Shown one piece after another: positions 12,253 to 25,030 of a stretch of 64,000 nucleotides of DNA. Position 1 is the stretch's first letter; each line of letters opens with the position of its first letter. Made by a program: the position numbers and the translations under genes. Origin of the DNA: Serinus canaria (taxonomy: Eukaryota > Chordata > Aves > Passeriformes > Fringillidae); contig NC_066313.1 of the NCBI RefSeq assembly GCF_022539315.1, positions 23,039,059 to 23,103,058 of the forward strand, read 5' to 3'. The notes below the pieces were generated by a model. The model had not been told where the DNA came from, did no database searches, and was given only the letters and a program-made list of their open reading frames with translations.

Positions 12253-12282
12253 TGCATGAGCCAACTGTGTTGGCTCTTATGC
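12253..12282. other. short imperfect hairpin
   Basis: GAGCCAAC (12258-12265) and GTTGGCTC (12269-12276) are perfect inverted arms around a TGT loop. The outer TGCAT and ATGCA extend the stem if two extra bases (TT, 12277-12278) bulge on the right. It could form a stem of about 13 bp. No flanking features suggest an RNA gene. Confidence 0.5.
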
Positions 12283-13027
12283 AAGAGAATATTTAAATGA
12301 GCCCCACAGAAACTGAACTCCTTGTTGTTCAACACCTAAATGGATAATCCTATAGATTCAGCCTAAGTGCTTGACTGGCAGTTGCTGCGGCCACGGAATG
12401 AAGGATCCAACCCTCACACATCCGTTCAGTGCTCAGCATCCCACTGGTGAGTGGGACTTTGCAACTCCATCTCCAGCATGAATTTGCTTCGAGGAAGAAT
12501 GGCTGGGAGAGATGGAAGCAGCAAGGGTGAACTTAAAACACAACTGTGTTTTAAAATATGATGGGCTGGAGCCTGTGGTGCTGAGCACCATCCTATTCTT
12601 CTAGGGACAATTCAGGTTCTTAGATGGCAACAAATTAAAGCGATAATTCAGTAATAAAGGGTGGGGGGTAAAAGCAGAGAATTGAGTTTCTGAAAAATAA
12701 CTTGTGTTTATACTATTGGGTTCACCTATGTAGCACCTAAAAATAGACATCTATTATAAAGCCTCCTGTTTCAGTGGTTTAGGTCAGGTTTAGCAAGAGC
12801 TCAGGCCATATCCATATATGTTTGATTTGGCTTAAATCGAAACAGTTCCATCTGAAAATGGGTAGCCTTAGCAAGACACTCTCTGCAGAAATCTTTTTCT
12901 AAAGCTCACATCATCCAAATTGTCACTTTGTCAAGAATCACAGGAAGAGAAAGATTAAAAAAAACTCCAAAACAACCCACCTGTTATGGGCACAATGCTA
13001 CCAACTAGTCAAGGCATATTATGGTTG
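12283..13027. other. unique non-coding DNA
   Basis: Nothing recognised. This stretch lies immediately upstream of the poly(A) structure and would be the body of any retrocopy ending there. I could not relate it to a known transcript. Confidence 0.4.
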
Positions 13028-13078
13028 AATAAAGAGCTATCTTTCATCAAGTTAAAAAAAAAAAAAAAAAAAAAAAAA
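13028..13078 (+). other. AATAAA signal followed by A25 tract
   Basis: AATAAA at 13028-13033 is followed 20 bases later by 25 uninterrupted A (13054-13078). This is the spacing of a cleaved and polyadenylated mRNA end, as found at the 3' end of a retrocopied transcript. I found no target-site duplication by eye and recognise no parent gene upstream. It may equally be a simple A-repeat with a chance hexamer. Confidence 0.3.
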
Positions 13079-13444
13079 CCACAGACAAAAGAAGCCAGTG
13101 AACCTTCAGAGAGGAGCAGGCTGGTAGTTGATGCTCTTTAGTGAAGGTGGCTCTCTGGCACTGAAGGAGGGAATCCACTTAAAAAGATACAACATGATGA
13201 TCCACATCCTGGATATCAACCTGGATGTTGATTTCTAAGATTTTCTTTACAAAACCTTAAGGTAGAAATTTTATTAGCCCTGAAGCATGGGGAATGCATT
13301 TAATTTTTTTTTTTTCTTTATCCATTAGTACCCAAGATGCTCCTAGTAAGAGCTTCCTGTTGTACTTCTCTACACGTGGTCAGGTACAGACTGAAACAAG
13401 AGTGACATGGATTGGCAAAGCTGCCAGGGAGTAGAAAAAGAATA

Positions 13445-13560
13445 AAAGATAATTCCCTATTTTATAGACAGGTAAACAACATATGAAAAGATCACACTGG
13501 AAATTTGGGGCAGAACTCACAAAAACAGACAGGAAATTCAGGGCTGGTGTTAGGACAGAA
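13445..13560 (-). mobile_element. MIR-like (CORE-SINE) relic
   Basis: The plus strand resembles the reverse complement of the MIR family: an ATAATTCCCTATTTTATAGA block, then an ACAGGTAAAC block (compare ATTATCCCCATTTTACAGATGAGGAAAC), then AAGATCACACTGG and GGGGCAGAACTCA in the right order and spacing (compare AGGTCACACAGC and GGCAGAGC). MIR relics are ancient and present at low density in bird genomes. Divergence is high, so the call rests on the order of blocks. Confidence 0.5.
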
Positions 13561-14104
13561 ATCCATGGATTGAATGCACAGGGTGCTGAGCAGGGAAAGA
13601 GCCCAAGAAAGGCAAGAGCTTTGTGAACGCAGCTGTTCTGAAAAGCCTTAATTATATTGATTCACAGAAATGCATGACAAAGGGCAAGCCATGGCCACCA
13701 ACAGAAGTGCAGGCATCAAATCTGAGGGGACCAAGAGGTGATTAAATTAGAAAGCAGCTGATTTGGAAAGAAAACAAACTCTCCCTCCCATTGTGACGGA
13801 GAACTGTGGGATCCATAGCCCCAGGAAGGTGTCAGCTCAGATACTGTGACTGGATAATTTGAGGAAAAATAACAACACTGAAAGTTATGCTGGACAGATG
13901 TGAAGGGGAATTCAGGGCATCAGAGGCTGGAAAGGGAAGCAATTAATTGTTTTTCCTGTTCTTGGGTGGTATTGTTACAACTGAGCATATGCACACATTC
14001 TCCTTTGGAACCCACAGGGTGGGCTGTACCATGCACTGCTGTGAGGAATAGATGGGCCAAAGGGATCTGATCTCTGAAAAGGGAAATCCTACTCTTCCCT
14101 CATC

Positions 14105-14204
14105 AAGAGGGAATAAATGAGAAGTAAGGAAAAAGAAGGGGAAGAGCATAAGGAAGATAAAGAGAGGGCAAAGGGAAGGGAAAGGAGAGAGGAGGGGAAG
14201 GGAA
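14105..14204. repeat. purine-rich tract
   Basis: About 100 bases that are nearly all A and G on the plus strand, with imperfect GGGAA/GGAAA units (for example 14168-14200). Such tracts can form triplex (H-form) DNA. It is low complexity and has no coding value. Confidence 0.75.
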
Positions 14205-14253
14205 TTTTCACAAGCCAGAAGAGGTAGGATAACCAGAGGTAAAAGACAGATTC

Positions 14254-14616
14254 CTATAGGATTTGATTTAAAAAGCAACGACGTTTCTTTTTGCTCAGCA
14301 GCAGCTCTGCAAACTGCATGTCTGTTTCCAAATGCCTGAAAGCAAACATCAGGTCATGCAGCAATGCCTGTGCCTGTCGGGGGGCCCTGCCTGCCCCCTT
14401 GCCCACCCCAAACACAAGAGGTGTCAGCTCTCCACACCGCCTGCCCTGGCAGGCAGGCAGGGCAGGGACTAGTGCTCTGTGCCACCACGGTGGCCTCCCA
14501 CCTGTCAGCACTGCCACCTCCCACACCTCGGGGACTCCAGCCCATCTTTTAGCAGCTTCCTTTGCTCCCCAACTTCCCTGGACTGGCTGAAAGGGACCTG
14601 GCACGAGGGGGTACAC
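14254..14616. other. GC-richer patch with overlapping open frames
   Basis: About 350 bases that are GC-richer than the neighbourhood, with an inverted repeat CTGCCCT / AGGGCAG around 14442-14466 and a small palindrome GCCACC-AC-GGTGGC near 14482-14495. Frames of 60-120 codons are open on both strands at once, which reflects composition and does not point to a gene. CpGs are few. Confidence 0.35.
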
Positions 14617-15539
14617 AGCAAGGCCAACAAAATAAGTTCAGAGGGAGCTGGTGTTTCCATACAGGATTTGTGGAGTGGATTCAAATCACTGCACATGGGC
14701 AGAAAGCAAAGTAAGGAAAGGAAAAGAGCAAGAGGTTAAGGCAGCCCAGACACACACAAGTGAGCTGTTCACATGGTTGAGTGAAACAAAGCAGAATTAA
14801 GACCAGCTTGCCCAGTCCTAAAAGGCTACACAGGCTTAGACACAGGGAGAAAGCAGGGCTGAATCCAGCACAATTCTGTCCTATGTTGTTCACAGCAAAC
14901 AAAGGTTCATTCCTTGCTTTACAGAAAGTCTGTTCCCTAAGTGTGGGAATGGACCCACTTGACTCATGCCCAGAGAGAGGCAGGAGCTTCCTTAGCAGCA
15001 CAGGAGAAGGGCTGCAAGGGAAGACTCCTCCAGCAGAATGCAGAGGCAGAATTCAGCTCTGCACCAGGAAAACGGAATTGCCTCGTTTAGACCTTGGAAA
15101 GCCTGGTGACTTTGAGTAACCTGTATTTACTGAAAGCATCACAGGGACTGAAAGTTAAGGTTTTAAATGGGTCTGTGAGCAAAAATGCTCCCAACACCTA
15201 TGAAATCCTTTTGCTACGCAGGAATACCACTACAGGACTAGCTAAAAAGGAGAAGTACAACCTGCTGTATCACTACTTCTTTGCAATTCTGTCTTTTCTT
15301 ATAATTTTGCCTCTGCTGAGGCCCAACAGTGTTTGCACAGTGGAAAAAAGTGAGATCACACAACAGAATGAGATGCTTCTAAGCATCTCCCACAGCCAAC
15401 CCTTTCCTTAAAGTAATTTCTGTTTAGAGATAGCAGATCTCTTTACAGTTCTGCAGCTCTCTTCCTAGCAGGCCTTTCATGCACATGAAAAGAAATATCT
15501 GATCAAATATATTCCTCTATCATGGCTTTGGAAATATTA

Positions 15540-16020
15540 ACAAGATTTAATTTATATATAATCATATCAGCAGAAGAGTTAATTGAAATATTGAATAACT
15601 ACAACTTTAACAGGATTGGAACATAATGTTTCAGACGTACTAAGCAGATGATTTATCCACCATGCTATACAAATTTTAGTTAACAGTTGGGCAAAGACTT
15701 TAGAGCTATTATTTTTAGCAATAGAAGGGTATTCCCTAGGTTGTGCCAAGGCCTGTGTGCTGAAAAGCATTGTGAAAGTTCAGCTTATTGTGCGTTTTCT
15801 TCTCTTATTAAAAGAAAAGGAGACAAATGTGTCTGACATTGTTAATTGGGATCTTGTGATAATGCAGCAGTATGTGCACAGACAAATGAAATTTCACTGC
15901 AAATTCACTGACCTTATCCAAGATATATCCAGGGAAGAAAATGGCTAAATGAATTGAATTCAGTGACATGAAGCATGTATTACATTCCCAGGTGTCATAT
16001 TAATTGTGCATGTTACCAGC
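15540..16020. promoter_or_regulatory. AT-rich block with homeobox-like sites, possible conserved element
   Basis: A repeat-free AT-rich block dense in short sites such as TTAATTG (near 15579 and 15842), TTAATTGT (near 16002) and AATTGAATTCA. Its texture is typical of vertebrate conserved non-coding enhancers. This is an impression from motif density. Conservation cannot be judged from one sequence. Confidence 0.15.
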
Positions 16021-16489
16021 AGGACAGTTGTAAGATAGGTACAATATGCCTGAAATCACTGTTGGGGTTAACTACATAGCAAAGAGATTAGCAATGAAAC
16101 AGCCCTGAACTACAAGACACCATCTCCACCTTCAGACTTTGCAGAAACTTATCTACAGTCCTGAATTCCGAATACAGGTTTTCTTCCTGCAACCATGGAC
16201 CAAAGTCTCAAATGTCAATAAAAATCAAGAAAATTGGGGGGAAAAAGTTCACGCTGACTACAATTACCCAGATGTGGATGATCTCCAGTCAATCAAATCA
16301 GCAACTTTGCAGAGATGCACTTATGTTAAATCACTAGGCTGGCAGAGACAGTGTTTATCACCAGATTGCAAGTGGAAAACGAACTGACGAATCTCAGATG
16401 AGATCCCAGGGAGTGGGACTCCTGTTGCAAAATCAGCCACTCAGTAAGGCAGCATGCACTACCAAACTCAGGCTTCCTGCAGTTTTCTC

Positions 16490-16615
16490 TAGACACTGCT
16501 GTCAACTAGCTCCCTTGGGACCTTGCATTAGTCACATAGTTGGGTGGCATCGCCCACCCCTTCTGCGAAATGGGAAGAGTAACACTGCCTTTCCACCAGG
16601 GACATATGCAGATAA
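16490..16615 (+). mobile_element. MIR-like (CORE-SINE) relic
   Basis: Blocks in MIR order: CTAGCTCCCTTGGGACCTTGC (compare the CCTTGGGCAAG region), TTAGTCACAT, then TTCTGCGAAATGGGAAGAGT and AACACTGCC (compare the ATCTGTAAAATGGGGATAAT region). It is old and diverged and runs opposite to the relic at 13.5 kb. A different ancient SINE that shares the core is possible. Confidence 0.4.
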
Positions 16616-19600
16616 TCATCTCAACAGTTGTGATCAGACACAGTGATGATAGGGGCAGAAGTACTGGGGAGACTGAGGAAGACTGAACTACTCGCTGCAA
16701 AAGGAGAAAATTGATCTACCTAAAGTAAGTGATGTGCCTGGCCTTGTGTCCAGGAGCAGGTTTCAAGCACCTGAAAGAGCAAGTATGAAATACTCTGCTG
16801 CAGAAAAATGTACATGCAGAATTCATGTCCAGTGCTTACCATGTCTTCCAATAAAGTTTAAATTCTGACATTTATTTTAAAATTACCAGTAGTGTGTGCA
16901 GGTATACAGAAATAGAGAGTACAATTGTCTGGGTACACTATCATAATTTCTTCTATCTGCTTTTATAGTCAATTCTCCGGAATCATGGTAACTCAGCAGA
17001 ATAATAAGTGAAAATACTGTTAAAATAAAGATTGACCTAAAATTCTGAATAAAATTGAACCTAGCACCTTCCCTCCAATATCTTTGGTATTAAGCAAAAA
17101 AAGCTTGCAAAGGACTCCTACAAAATTTGGGATTTACTATTAGAGACATTTTACCTCAGATGTGGAAAAGATACTTGAGTATCCCACTACAGTCATTACA
17201 TATGTTTTTGGGTTTTGTTTTTTTTTTTCCTGGCTCAAAAAATTTGGCTGCAAAGTCTAGAGAAGCTTCTGTATTTTCCATGCTGATTCAAACCAGCCCT
17301 ACATGTTCTTGAAGGATTTCCAGGAAGTGGTAGAATGTATAAAATCACCCAGGTCTGTACAAAGTCCTGAAATGATAAGGCAGAGCCATAGAATACCAGA
17401 ATCTTCCCAAATTATTGAAACTTTATCTTTTTTCTTTTGCCCTGAACAGATAGGACAAAGCAAGCAAAAGACTGGACAAATCCTTGAAACTTTTCATGGT
17501 ATGTTTCAAAAAATTCACCATGCTAAGGCTCTTGTGAGGGTAATCTCTGCAAGGTCCAAATGCCAGCTCATGAAATGATGCTTTGCTTTCCCAGTACTCC
17601 TCCTGTGCCAGTGCAAATTCTGACCCCACATCTCCAGGCTGCACACACAGCCAAGGCTTCAAGATGATTCTCTCAAGGATATAGTGCACTTAAAAGTGCG
17701 TCCCAGTGCTTTGAAGAGACTAGCTGCATGTGAGAAAGTGAGGCAGCATCTCAGATAGAGGATGACTTGATTTTAAATGTAAGATAGATAAGAAAAAACA
17801 GTCAAAAGATTCCTGCATAGCTCAAGCTATCAAAGAGGTGCAGAAAACCAGTGGTGGTGGCAGCGGTACAGGTATGGGAGAAGGAAGTTCAGAGCAAGTC
17901 TAGATCCCATCTCTCCTAGCTGCAAATGCTGGGAAAAGCAGCACCAGAGCACAGAGGGTGCAAAGAGCTGGTGCTTTCTCCAGCTGGAAACAGTGTAATA
18001 GAATGAGTTGGATCAATAAACTCTGTTTAAAAAATTTAATAATAACTACCTAACTACTTAGCTCGGCTCCATGATGTATTGCCTTACTATTTATTAAAAG
18101 ATAGCTAAATTTTAACAGAAGTGAATGGTCAGTGCCTCCCTTGGGCTATTGTTAAAGGCTGCTTTCATTTTTAACTGTGAAGATTATTCATAAATATAAT
18201 ATCAAAGCCCTGACTGGAAAATGTAAAATCTGTTATGGATCCAAATTTTCCCAACTGATCCTATGTGCTGTCACCAGCAATAGGAATGGAGAGAGGGTGA
18301 GTCTAGGACAAGAATCTCTCCCGATACTGGGGTTTTTTTGATAAGTAGATTCAGAGTAGCCCCAGCCTTGGAGATGACAGCAGGAACACTTTGCCAGTTT
18401 GCTCTGCTTGTGCAGACACAATCAGAAAAAAACCTTCTGGCTTGGGGGTGGCCGGTCCCAGTGGCTTTCACAGCTTAGTAACAAAGCTGAGAACTAAAAC
18501 CATTAATTTCACAACTGCAATCAGCATTGGAGCTTTTGCCGATGCTCCCAGCTTAGCCAGGTCTCCCTACCTATGCTGTGCGGGCATTGATATATTCATC
18601 ACTCCTGGTAATTCTTCATGCCACTGATGACAATTTCTAGAGAGAAAACTGAAAGGCTTTTTCCCAAGTCATGCAAAATGCAGCACATTTAGTAGAAAAG
18701 GAGCAACAAATCCTGAAACTAATTCAACAGGACATCTGTATTCAGGATGGATGTACATTTTTAGATCACTGAAGCCATAGCTTACTCTCTTGCCCTTAAA
18801 CCCTGGAGGTTCATTAAGCCTAAGCCTGGCAGTATTTACATTTGGAGTGTCAACACTGCAGCGTCTTTGAGGGACAGAAGGGTGGGGATTTGGGGAAGCA
18901 AGATGGGCAGCCAACATTCCTACTTGATAGAATGAGATCCCAGGAAGTAGTAGTGCCCCTAGATTTCTTTTGTCCCTCCCCTCCCACATGGCTGATCCCT
19001 CCTGCTAGGAAGGTCCTAGTAATTAGGTCTTGCAACAGCTGAAATCAGCAGCTGCATTTTGTTCTTAAAATGTCTTTAAAGCACTTCTGCTTCCCTCAGG
19101 TTATGATATGGAACTTCTCCCTATTTCTCCACCCATAAATCACGCATGCAGGAGTATTGGGTGTGTGGATTTGAGTGCTGAGCACAGATTCAGGCTGGGA
19201 ACAGGAGTTTTCAGACTCCACTCTCCACAGGACAAAAATTCAGTCTAACCAGTATCAGAATCTCAAACTTCACTACAGTGCAGTCTCACTGGTCATATCA
19301 GAGACCTACAGCACTGCAGCAGGGTCTGTGAATGAGTCTTGGATTTAGGCTACCAAACAGAAGCTTCCTCTAAATTCTCAAGATTCTCACTACTAAAGAT
19401 ATCAGCCTATCAAATGACTCTCCCCAACCTCTGCCCTGTCCTCATCTCCCATCCCAAGGAGAGCAACCTCCCTGCTCCCACTCTCCTGGCAAAGAAGAAA
19501 GCCCCTGGGACTGAAATGTCACAGATTCTGAGGACATGATTAATTATTTAAATCGACAAAATTACATTCCACTGGTGACATTCAGCTCTACGTCTACTCT

Positions 19601-22600
19601 GCCTCTCCCCTTCCCTCCCTGCCAGCCCCCAGCAGTTCTTCCCCCTGTGGACATGTGCCAGCAAGGGATCTGTTCCTTTCACTCCGCTCTCTGCTAAATG
19701 TTTTTTATTCTCAACCACCTGCCCCAGGCCCTCTCATCAATTATTAATCAAGTGATCCATGAATATGCAAATCAACCCACACACTCATTTTATTAAATTA
19801 AATTTTAAAAAAAGGAGACATGGCATGTACAGCAGCAGAATAGATGATGGGGTGGACTGCTCTGGGGAAATGGACATAGGTGCTGTCTAACAGAGAAGGA
19901 AGGAGTAGGATGAGAGGGAACATGCACTATACACAGCTAGCAGTAGGATTACTTCTAGAGCCATTCACATGTTTTAAGTGATGTTCTGCAGGAAGGTGGG
20001 GGCTGAAGGATGAGTATATGCACATATAGAAGGGCTTTTTCCTACTGCCAATGAACAGCTGAAGAATTCATATTCTAATAATCAGGTCAACAGGGTCACT
20101 GTTGAGCAGGGCAGGCATGTATGAGACTGGGGTGGTCCAGCTGGCCATGCACAAGGCATTTCCACCTGGCCCACAGCATCCTCTTCAGCAAAAATGCATC
20201 TGGGCTGCATCCATGTGAACAGATAAGGGTAAACCAAGGACACTGCCTCTAAATGGATCTTCTGAGTGGGAACCACTGCTGCCACCTCTCTGCATCACAC
20301 AGGAGAGGAATGAGAAAGGGATTCCTTGAAAATTGTATCTTCTCCCAGCTGATAACATGCTGACCCGTTCCATGTTAGGTGCTCAAAACAACTCTCTCTT
20401 CCATCAAGTTTTCTCTTTGTGTAACATCCTGTCTCACCTTCACTCTTCCCAATACTCTCTCCACACCTTCACAAACCAGCTGGTCTTTTTGGATCTCCTA
20501 AAATCTTTCTCTGGGGTACAGGGTATGAGCCATGACACTGGCCTGTTATTTCTATCAAATACAAGGTTGCCTGAGAGATGATGGCAGATCTGCACAAGTG
20601 AAGAACTGAAAAGTCAAATCCCTTTCCAGGACAGGGAAAGAGTGCTGCCCCCCACATGCCTACAAGCCCTTTAGGTCTGTAAGAAAAGAGACAACCATCT
20701 GGTCAGCTTTCCTGGTCCCTGGTGTTGTGGTGAGCGCAGCTGAACAGCTGTAGGATGACTCTCATGCCTAGCTCCTAACACTTTTGCACAAGCATTCCCT
20801 TGGGTGGAGGTGAGACTGTCCCTGCCCCAGGAAGAGACTATACTCCATTCCATCAAAACAGCTTGCCTTTTCCCTTTCTGCTAGCTTCACCAAGCTCCAT
20901 GTCACTGTTTGACTCATGTCAAGAACTGACTTTTATGTGGTTTGAGGGAGTTCAGAGGTGGCAGGCAGAAGGGGGTACACCCCTCTTAGCCAGGGAGAAG
21001 GTGGTGCATGGGCAATTGCAGGGCATATGCTTTCTCCACCAACAGAGATCAGTAATGTTATCTTGACTTGTTCCAAGCATTCCTACCAGATGCTGATATG
21101 CTGGCAAGACATTTTTTTCTTGTTCAGTAAATCAAGAAAGCACTGGTGGCAAAGGCCATACCATTTTTTCCAGCAGCCAGCTCATGACTTCTGAGAACAT
21201 CACACCAAACTTTTCTGCAGAGGCTGGGACACATGTTGTGTCACATCATGGCCACATAAGCCAAATGGATGCTGGAGCTGGCAGCAGGCCCAATCCTGTC
21301 CCAAGCAGAGCTTCAAAGAGGTGCTTTAATCATTGGATTGGGAGACTCCCATGTAGCTTCAGCTCCCCATAAGGCTGTGGAATTTAGGAGGTGAGTTTTC
21401 TGCCTCCTGACGGCGTCATGATATTGAAAAGCAATTTGCAGAGTCAGGAGAATCTGTTACCTCCAGTACAGCTTGCAGCCATACACGCTTTATGGAATTG
21501 CTGAAGAGAGGCCAGAGGAAAGATGAATGCATCAGCAGCTGGAAATTACGTGCTCACATGATTCCTTGGCCACTGCTTTACTTATGGGGGTACCAGAGGT
21601 GGATGGGAAGGGAGGAACAGCTTTCTCACCTGCTGATCCAAGACTCTTGCTTCATATTGAGGAGTAATTCTGGTTAAAATCCTCCCTTTTCCCTAAAACA
21701 GCTAACAATCATGCTGGCAAAACTCATGACTTAAAAAGCATAAGGCTGGGCCTTAGAGGCACTAATTTCTTAGTAATAACTATACTACAACAGTTGAAAA
21801 GATGCTGCAATGTCAGAGTCACAATGTCAGCACTGGTGCAAAAACTCCAGTATGGAGGATTTTCAACATTTCAGAGTGATGCCTGCACCTGAATGGAATT
21901 GCACAAGGATCAAGGTGTCAGAGGTAAGTTTAAACAAACCCTGCACTTGTCACCTGTGCAGCTGCATCTCCCCACAGGAGCACCTGTACTGGGATAGCTG
22001 AAGTGCCAACATGCCCAAAGGGCCAGATTCTCTGTGCTAGCAACATGTGCCAAACATGCACCCATGGGACTCTGCAGGCATAAATGCCTTGCAAGTGTCA
22101 GCTTCTTCATTCCTTCAGGGCACCTCACACCCCACCTCTGTATGCAGCATGCTCCTCTGATCTGTTCAGGGAGCAAGAAGGATCCTGCTTTTTAACTTCT
22201 GAATGGGAGGGGAAAAGAGAAGAAAAGAATTCCCTTAATGTCACCAGCTAAATGTTAATTTGGAATGTGATTTTTTTTGTTGTTTTCTAAATTGGTCTTA
22301 ACTGCGTGCCAGCACACAGGTAAATTGTTCTTGGCTGAGAAAATGGCCTGTCTCTCTTCTCAGAGATTAACAGAGAAGACAGTGAATGGAGCAGCAAACA
22401 AGAAAACCATGCTCCTTTTACAAATCATTCAATGGTTTCCTGACTTCTTTTCTATATATTTTTCAGCTGTAAATGAGTTTCTACTGCTCACTCTAGCTGA
22501 AGGCTGTGCTTGCCATTGTTACTCCCCATTTTCTTTTTAAACAAGGTGGAGGAAGGAAGGAGAAGTAATTTGCTGCCATGGTGACTCCAAGTGAAATGAA

Positions 22601-24739
22601 ATTGCTGTACTTCCCTCCTGGCCCTCCAAAAGCTTCCCCCAGCCACCTTCCCCTAGAACCCTACTCATCTGGCATAGAAATGCCCATGCTTCTCTGGCTC
22701 AAAGGGAGCCTGCCTCCTCAAATGGCCAGCTGCCCTTTTTTTATTGTTGGGAAGAATTAAGGATATCGCACTTAGCTCTCCGTCTAGAAAAAAAGCTTGA
22801 AGCAGCCTACAAGGAGGTCTAATGGACCTGTCCAAAACTTTGTAGAAGTAGTGCCAGAACTGTAACCGGGGAGAATGAACCTATATGTCACTACACTTTT
22901 GTTCATCAGTAGTTTATAACACTACCAGTAAAGGTCAGAGGATGGATAGGGGGTCCAGATACTTGGACATTCTTCTCCTACAAAGCCATACCAAGAAAAC
23001 AAAACCAGTAGCTAGTTGCTAGGACTACAAACCCTGTTTCTTTCCCCAGACAAAAATATCACAAGCTACCAGTGTTTCCTTCTCATAAGGAGCAACTGCT
23101 TCCCTTAACCCAATACCCATATCCCTCTCACTGAACAAGTGTTTCCCACAGGTCTGCAATGTAGGTTCTTGGTTTCAGCTTTGAGTGCTGGTAACAGTTC
23201 ACAACAGTGGGGTTGTTCAGTTATATAACAACCCTATTGAATTTTTCCTAAATTTTCCTCTATTGTTTCCTCTCCTATTAAAGCATTTCCCCATTTTCTA
23301 CCTAAAAATCCGACTCAACTCTTTTTTCTTATGAGAATTCCCATATTATGGTGCCAAAAGGAGAAAGGAAATCCTAATTGAAATGTTGTAGAAGCAGTCC
23401 TCGTATACCAGTTAGATTCAAAAGGGCTTCCCTTTGTCTCAAAAATCACCATTAAGATATTGTGCTTTTTGAAACACAAAACTCGTTTGCATTTTGAAGG
23501 TTATTCCTCATGCTGAAGGAGTGGGAACATGGTTTTTGCCTGGAATTAACACAACCTGTCATGTTCTCTTAAATATACAAAGACTTCACCTGCCGTGGAG
23601 AATAGTCTACTGATATAATTAATAATCATGTGACAGATGAAAATATCTATTTGCTTGATTCATGGATCTTGGGTGGATATGAGGAATGAGAGACTTATGC
23701 CTGCCTTCTTTGCATTGGAAGTTTAATTTACTGCCTGTGCAGAGAAGCCATTTCTCCCTCTACTCATTTCTCCCTCTCAAAGATTCTTGTAGCTTATCTC
23801 AAAGGAGATTCACACAGTCCCTTATGGAGACTGGTTCAGGTCTTGAAAACTTGAAAGCATGCATGCTTTGCCAGATGCCCAACTTGAAAACACACTGAAA
23901 GCTTTATCCATAGAAAGCACAGCAAGAACTGCCAAGAGGAAACACTGTTTTCTTAACTTTCAAGTGTGGGGCTCTAAAAATGGGGGCATCAAAAACAACC
24001 AGCACTAGAAATCCCAGCCTTTAATTCTTTGATGGTTTTCCCAACCCCCCACAGGAATTACGGCTTATCCATATTTTTATAGCACAACAGGACTGAATTT
24101 TAGACGAGTTAATGATACTGTCACTTGCATATAGAAACATCCAACAGCCCAAAACAATACATTTGTGACTGATGTGTGCTCCAACTGGAGTAGAAATCCC
24201 AGCAAACTGCATGGTTGTGGGAAACCCTTATATGTAGATATCCACAACCTCTTGCACTGTAACAACTCACATCTCTCTCATGAACAAGCTAAAAGAGGTG
24301 AAAATAATTAATTCAGGAAACCTAGTCCCAAATAATCAATTTTAAAATTCAGCTAGCTGGATAGGAAAAGAGAAGTCATTAAGATCACCATCATTTAAGG
24401 CACTCAGGACAGATGAATCCCTGAAGTAAGGTTCTCTGAACCATGTGGGAATGATCTGCTGGAAAGGGATCAGAGGAGATGCTCTTGAATAGGGAGCAGA
24501 GCTTCTGGCTTTCTGCAGTACCTATTCTTCACAGCATACAGGCACATCAGGAACCTTAGCTGGAAAGGAATATCCATATACTTTTGAAATATAGACTTCA
24601 GAGGCAGAGCTTTCAAAGTAATTCAAGAACACATCCAAGATAACAGATTTACTAACATATCCCTTTTCCATCTCTGATTTCTAGATATGAAGAACCTGAA
24701 TTGGACTTCTGTGCCCATGGAATGGGTGCTATGCAGATA
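16616..24739. other. unique non-coding DNA
   Basis: About 8 kb without a recognisable gene, RNA gene or known interspersed repeat. Small items are a T-run near 17220-17230, a pyrimidine-rich segment at about 19560-19740, and a two-copy 16-base unit (CATTTCTCCCTCTACT) at 23749-23777. Frames are at most 106 codons. Confidence 0.5.
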
Positions 24740-25030
24740 CCTTTCCAGTAAAAGATTAGCTCCCTTTTTTATTTTAATTTTCACTTCTTTCAGTCATGAA
24801 AGTAATTAAGTTTCAATGGCAGCTAATTATAAGCAAAGAGAAATCAGAAGCTGCATGGCTGTCTGTTCAGTGCAAGCTTGGCAAAGTGTTTTTTAATTGG
24901 TAACCCTTTGCTGTGTATATTTCAATCCATTTTGCTCTGTGTTTATCGTTCCGGATTCATATTATATCCATGACCTTTCATCTAATGACAGAAGCTCATG
25001 CAGAGAAAAAATGATTATTTTAACAAACAT
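24740..25030. promoter_or_regulatory. AT-rich block with TAATTA-type sites, possible conserved element
   Basis: Repeat-free and AT-rich, with closely spaced homeodomain-like motifs: AGTAATTAAG near 24802, GCTAATTATAAG near 24821, TTTTAATTGG near 24890 and CTAATGAC near 24982. This resembles a developmental enhancer, but there is no direct evidence for function. Confidence 0.18.

Noticed and set aside
14254..14616. GC-rich 120-codon frame as an exon
   Set aside because: Frames are open on both strands at once, CpGs are few, and no bounding splice pair was seen.
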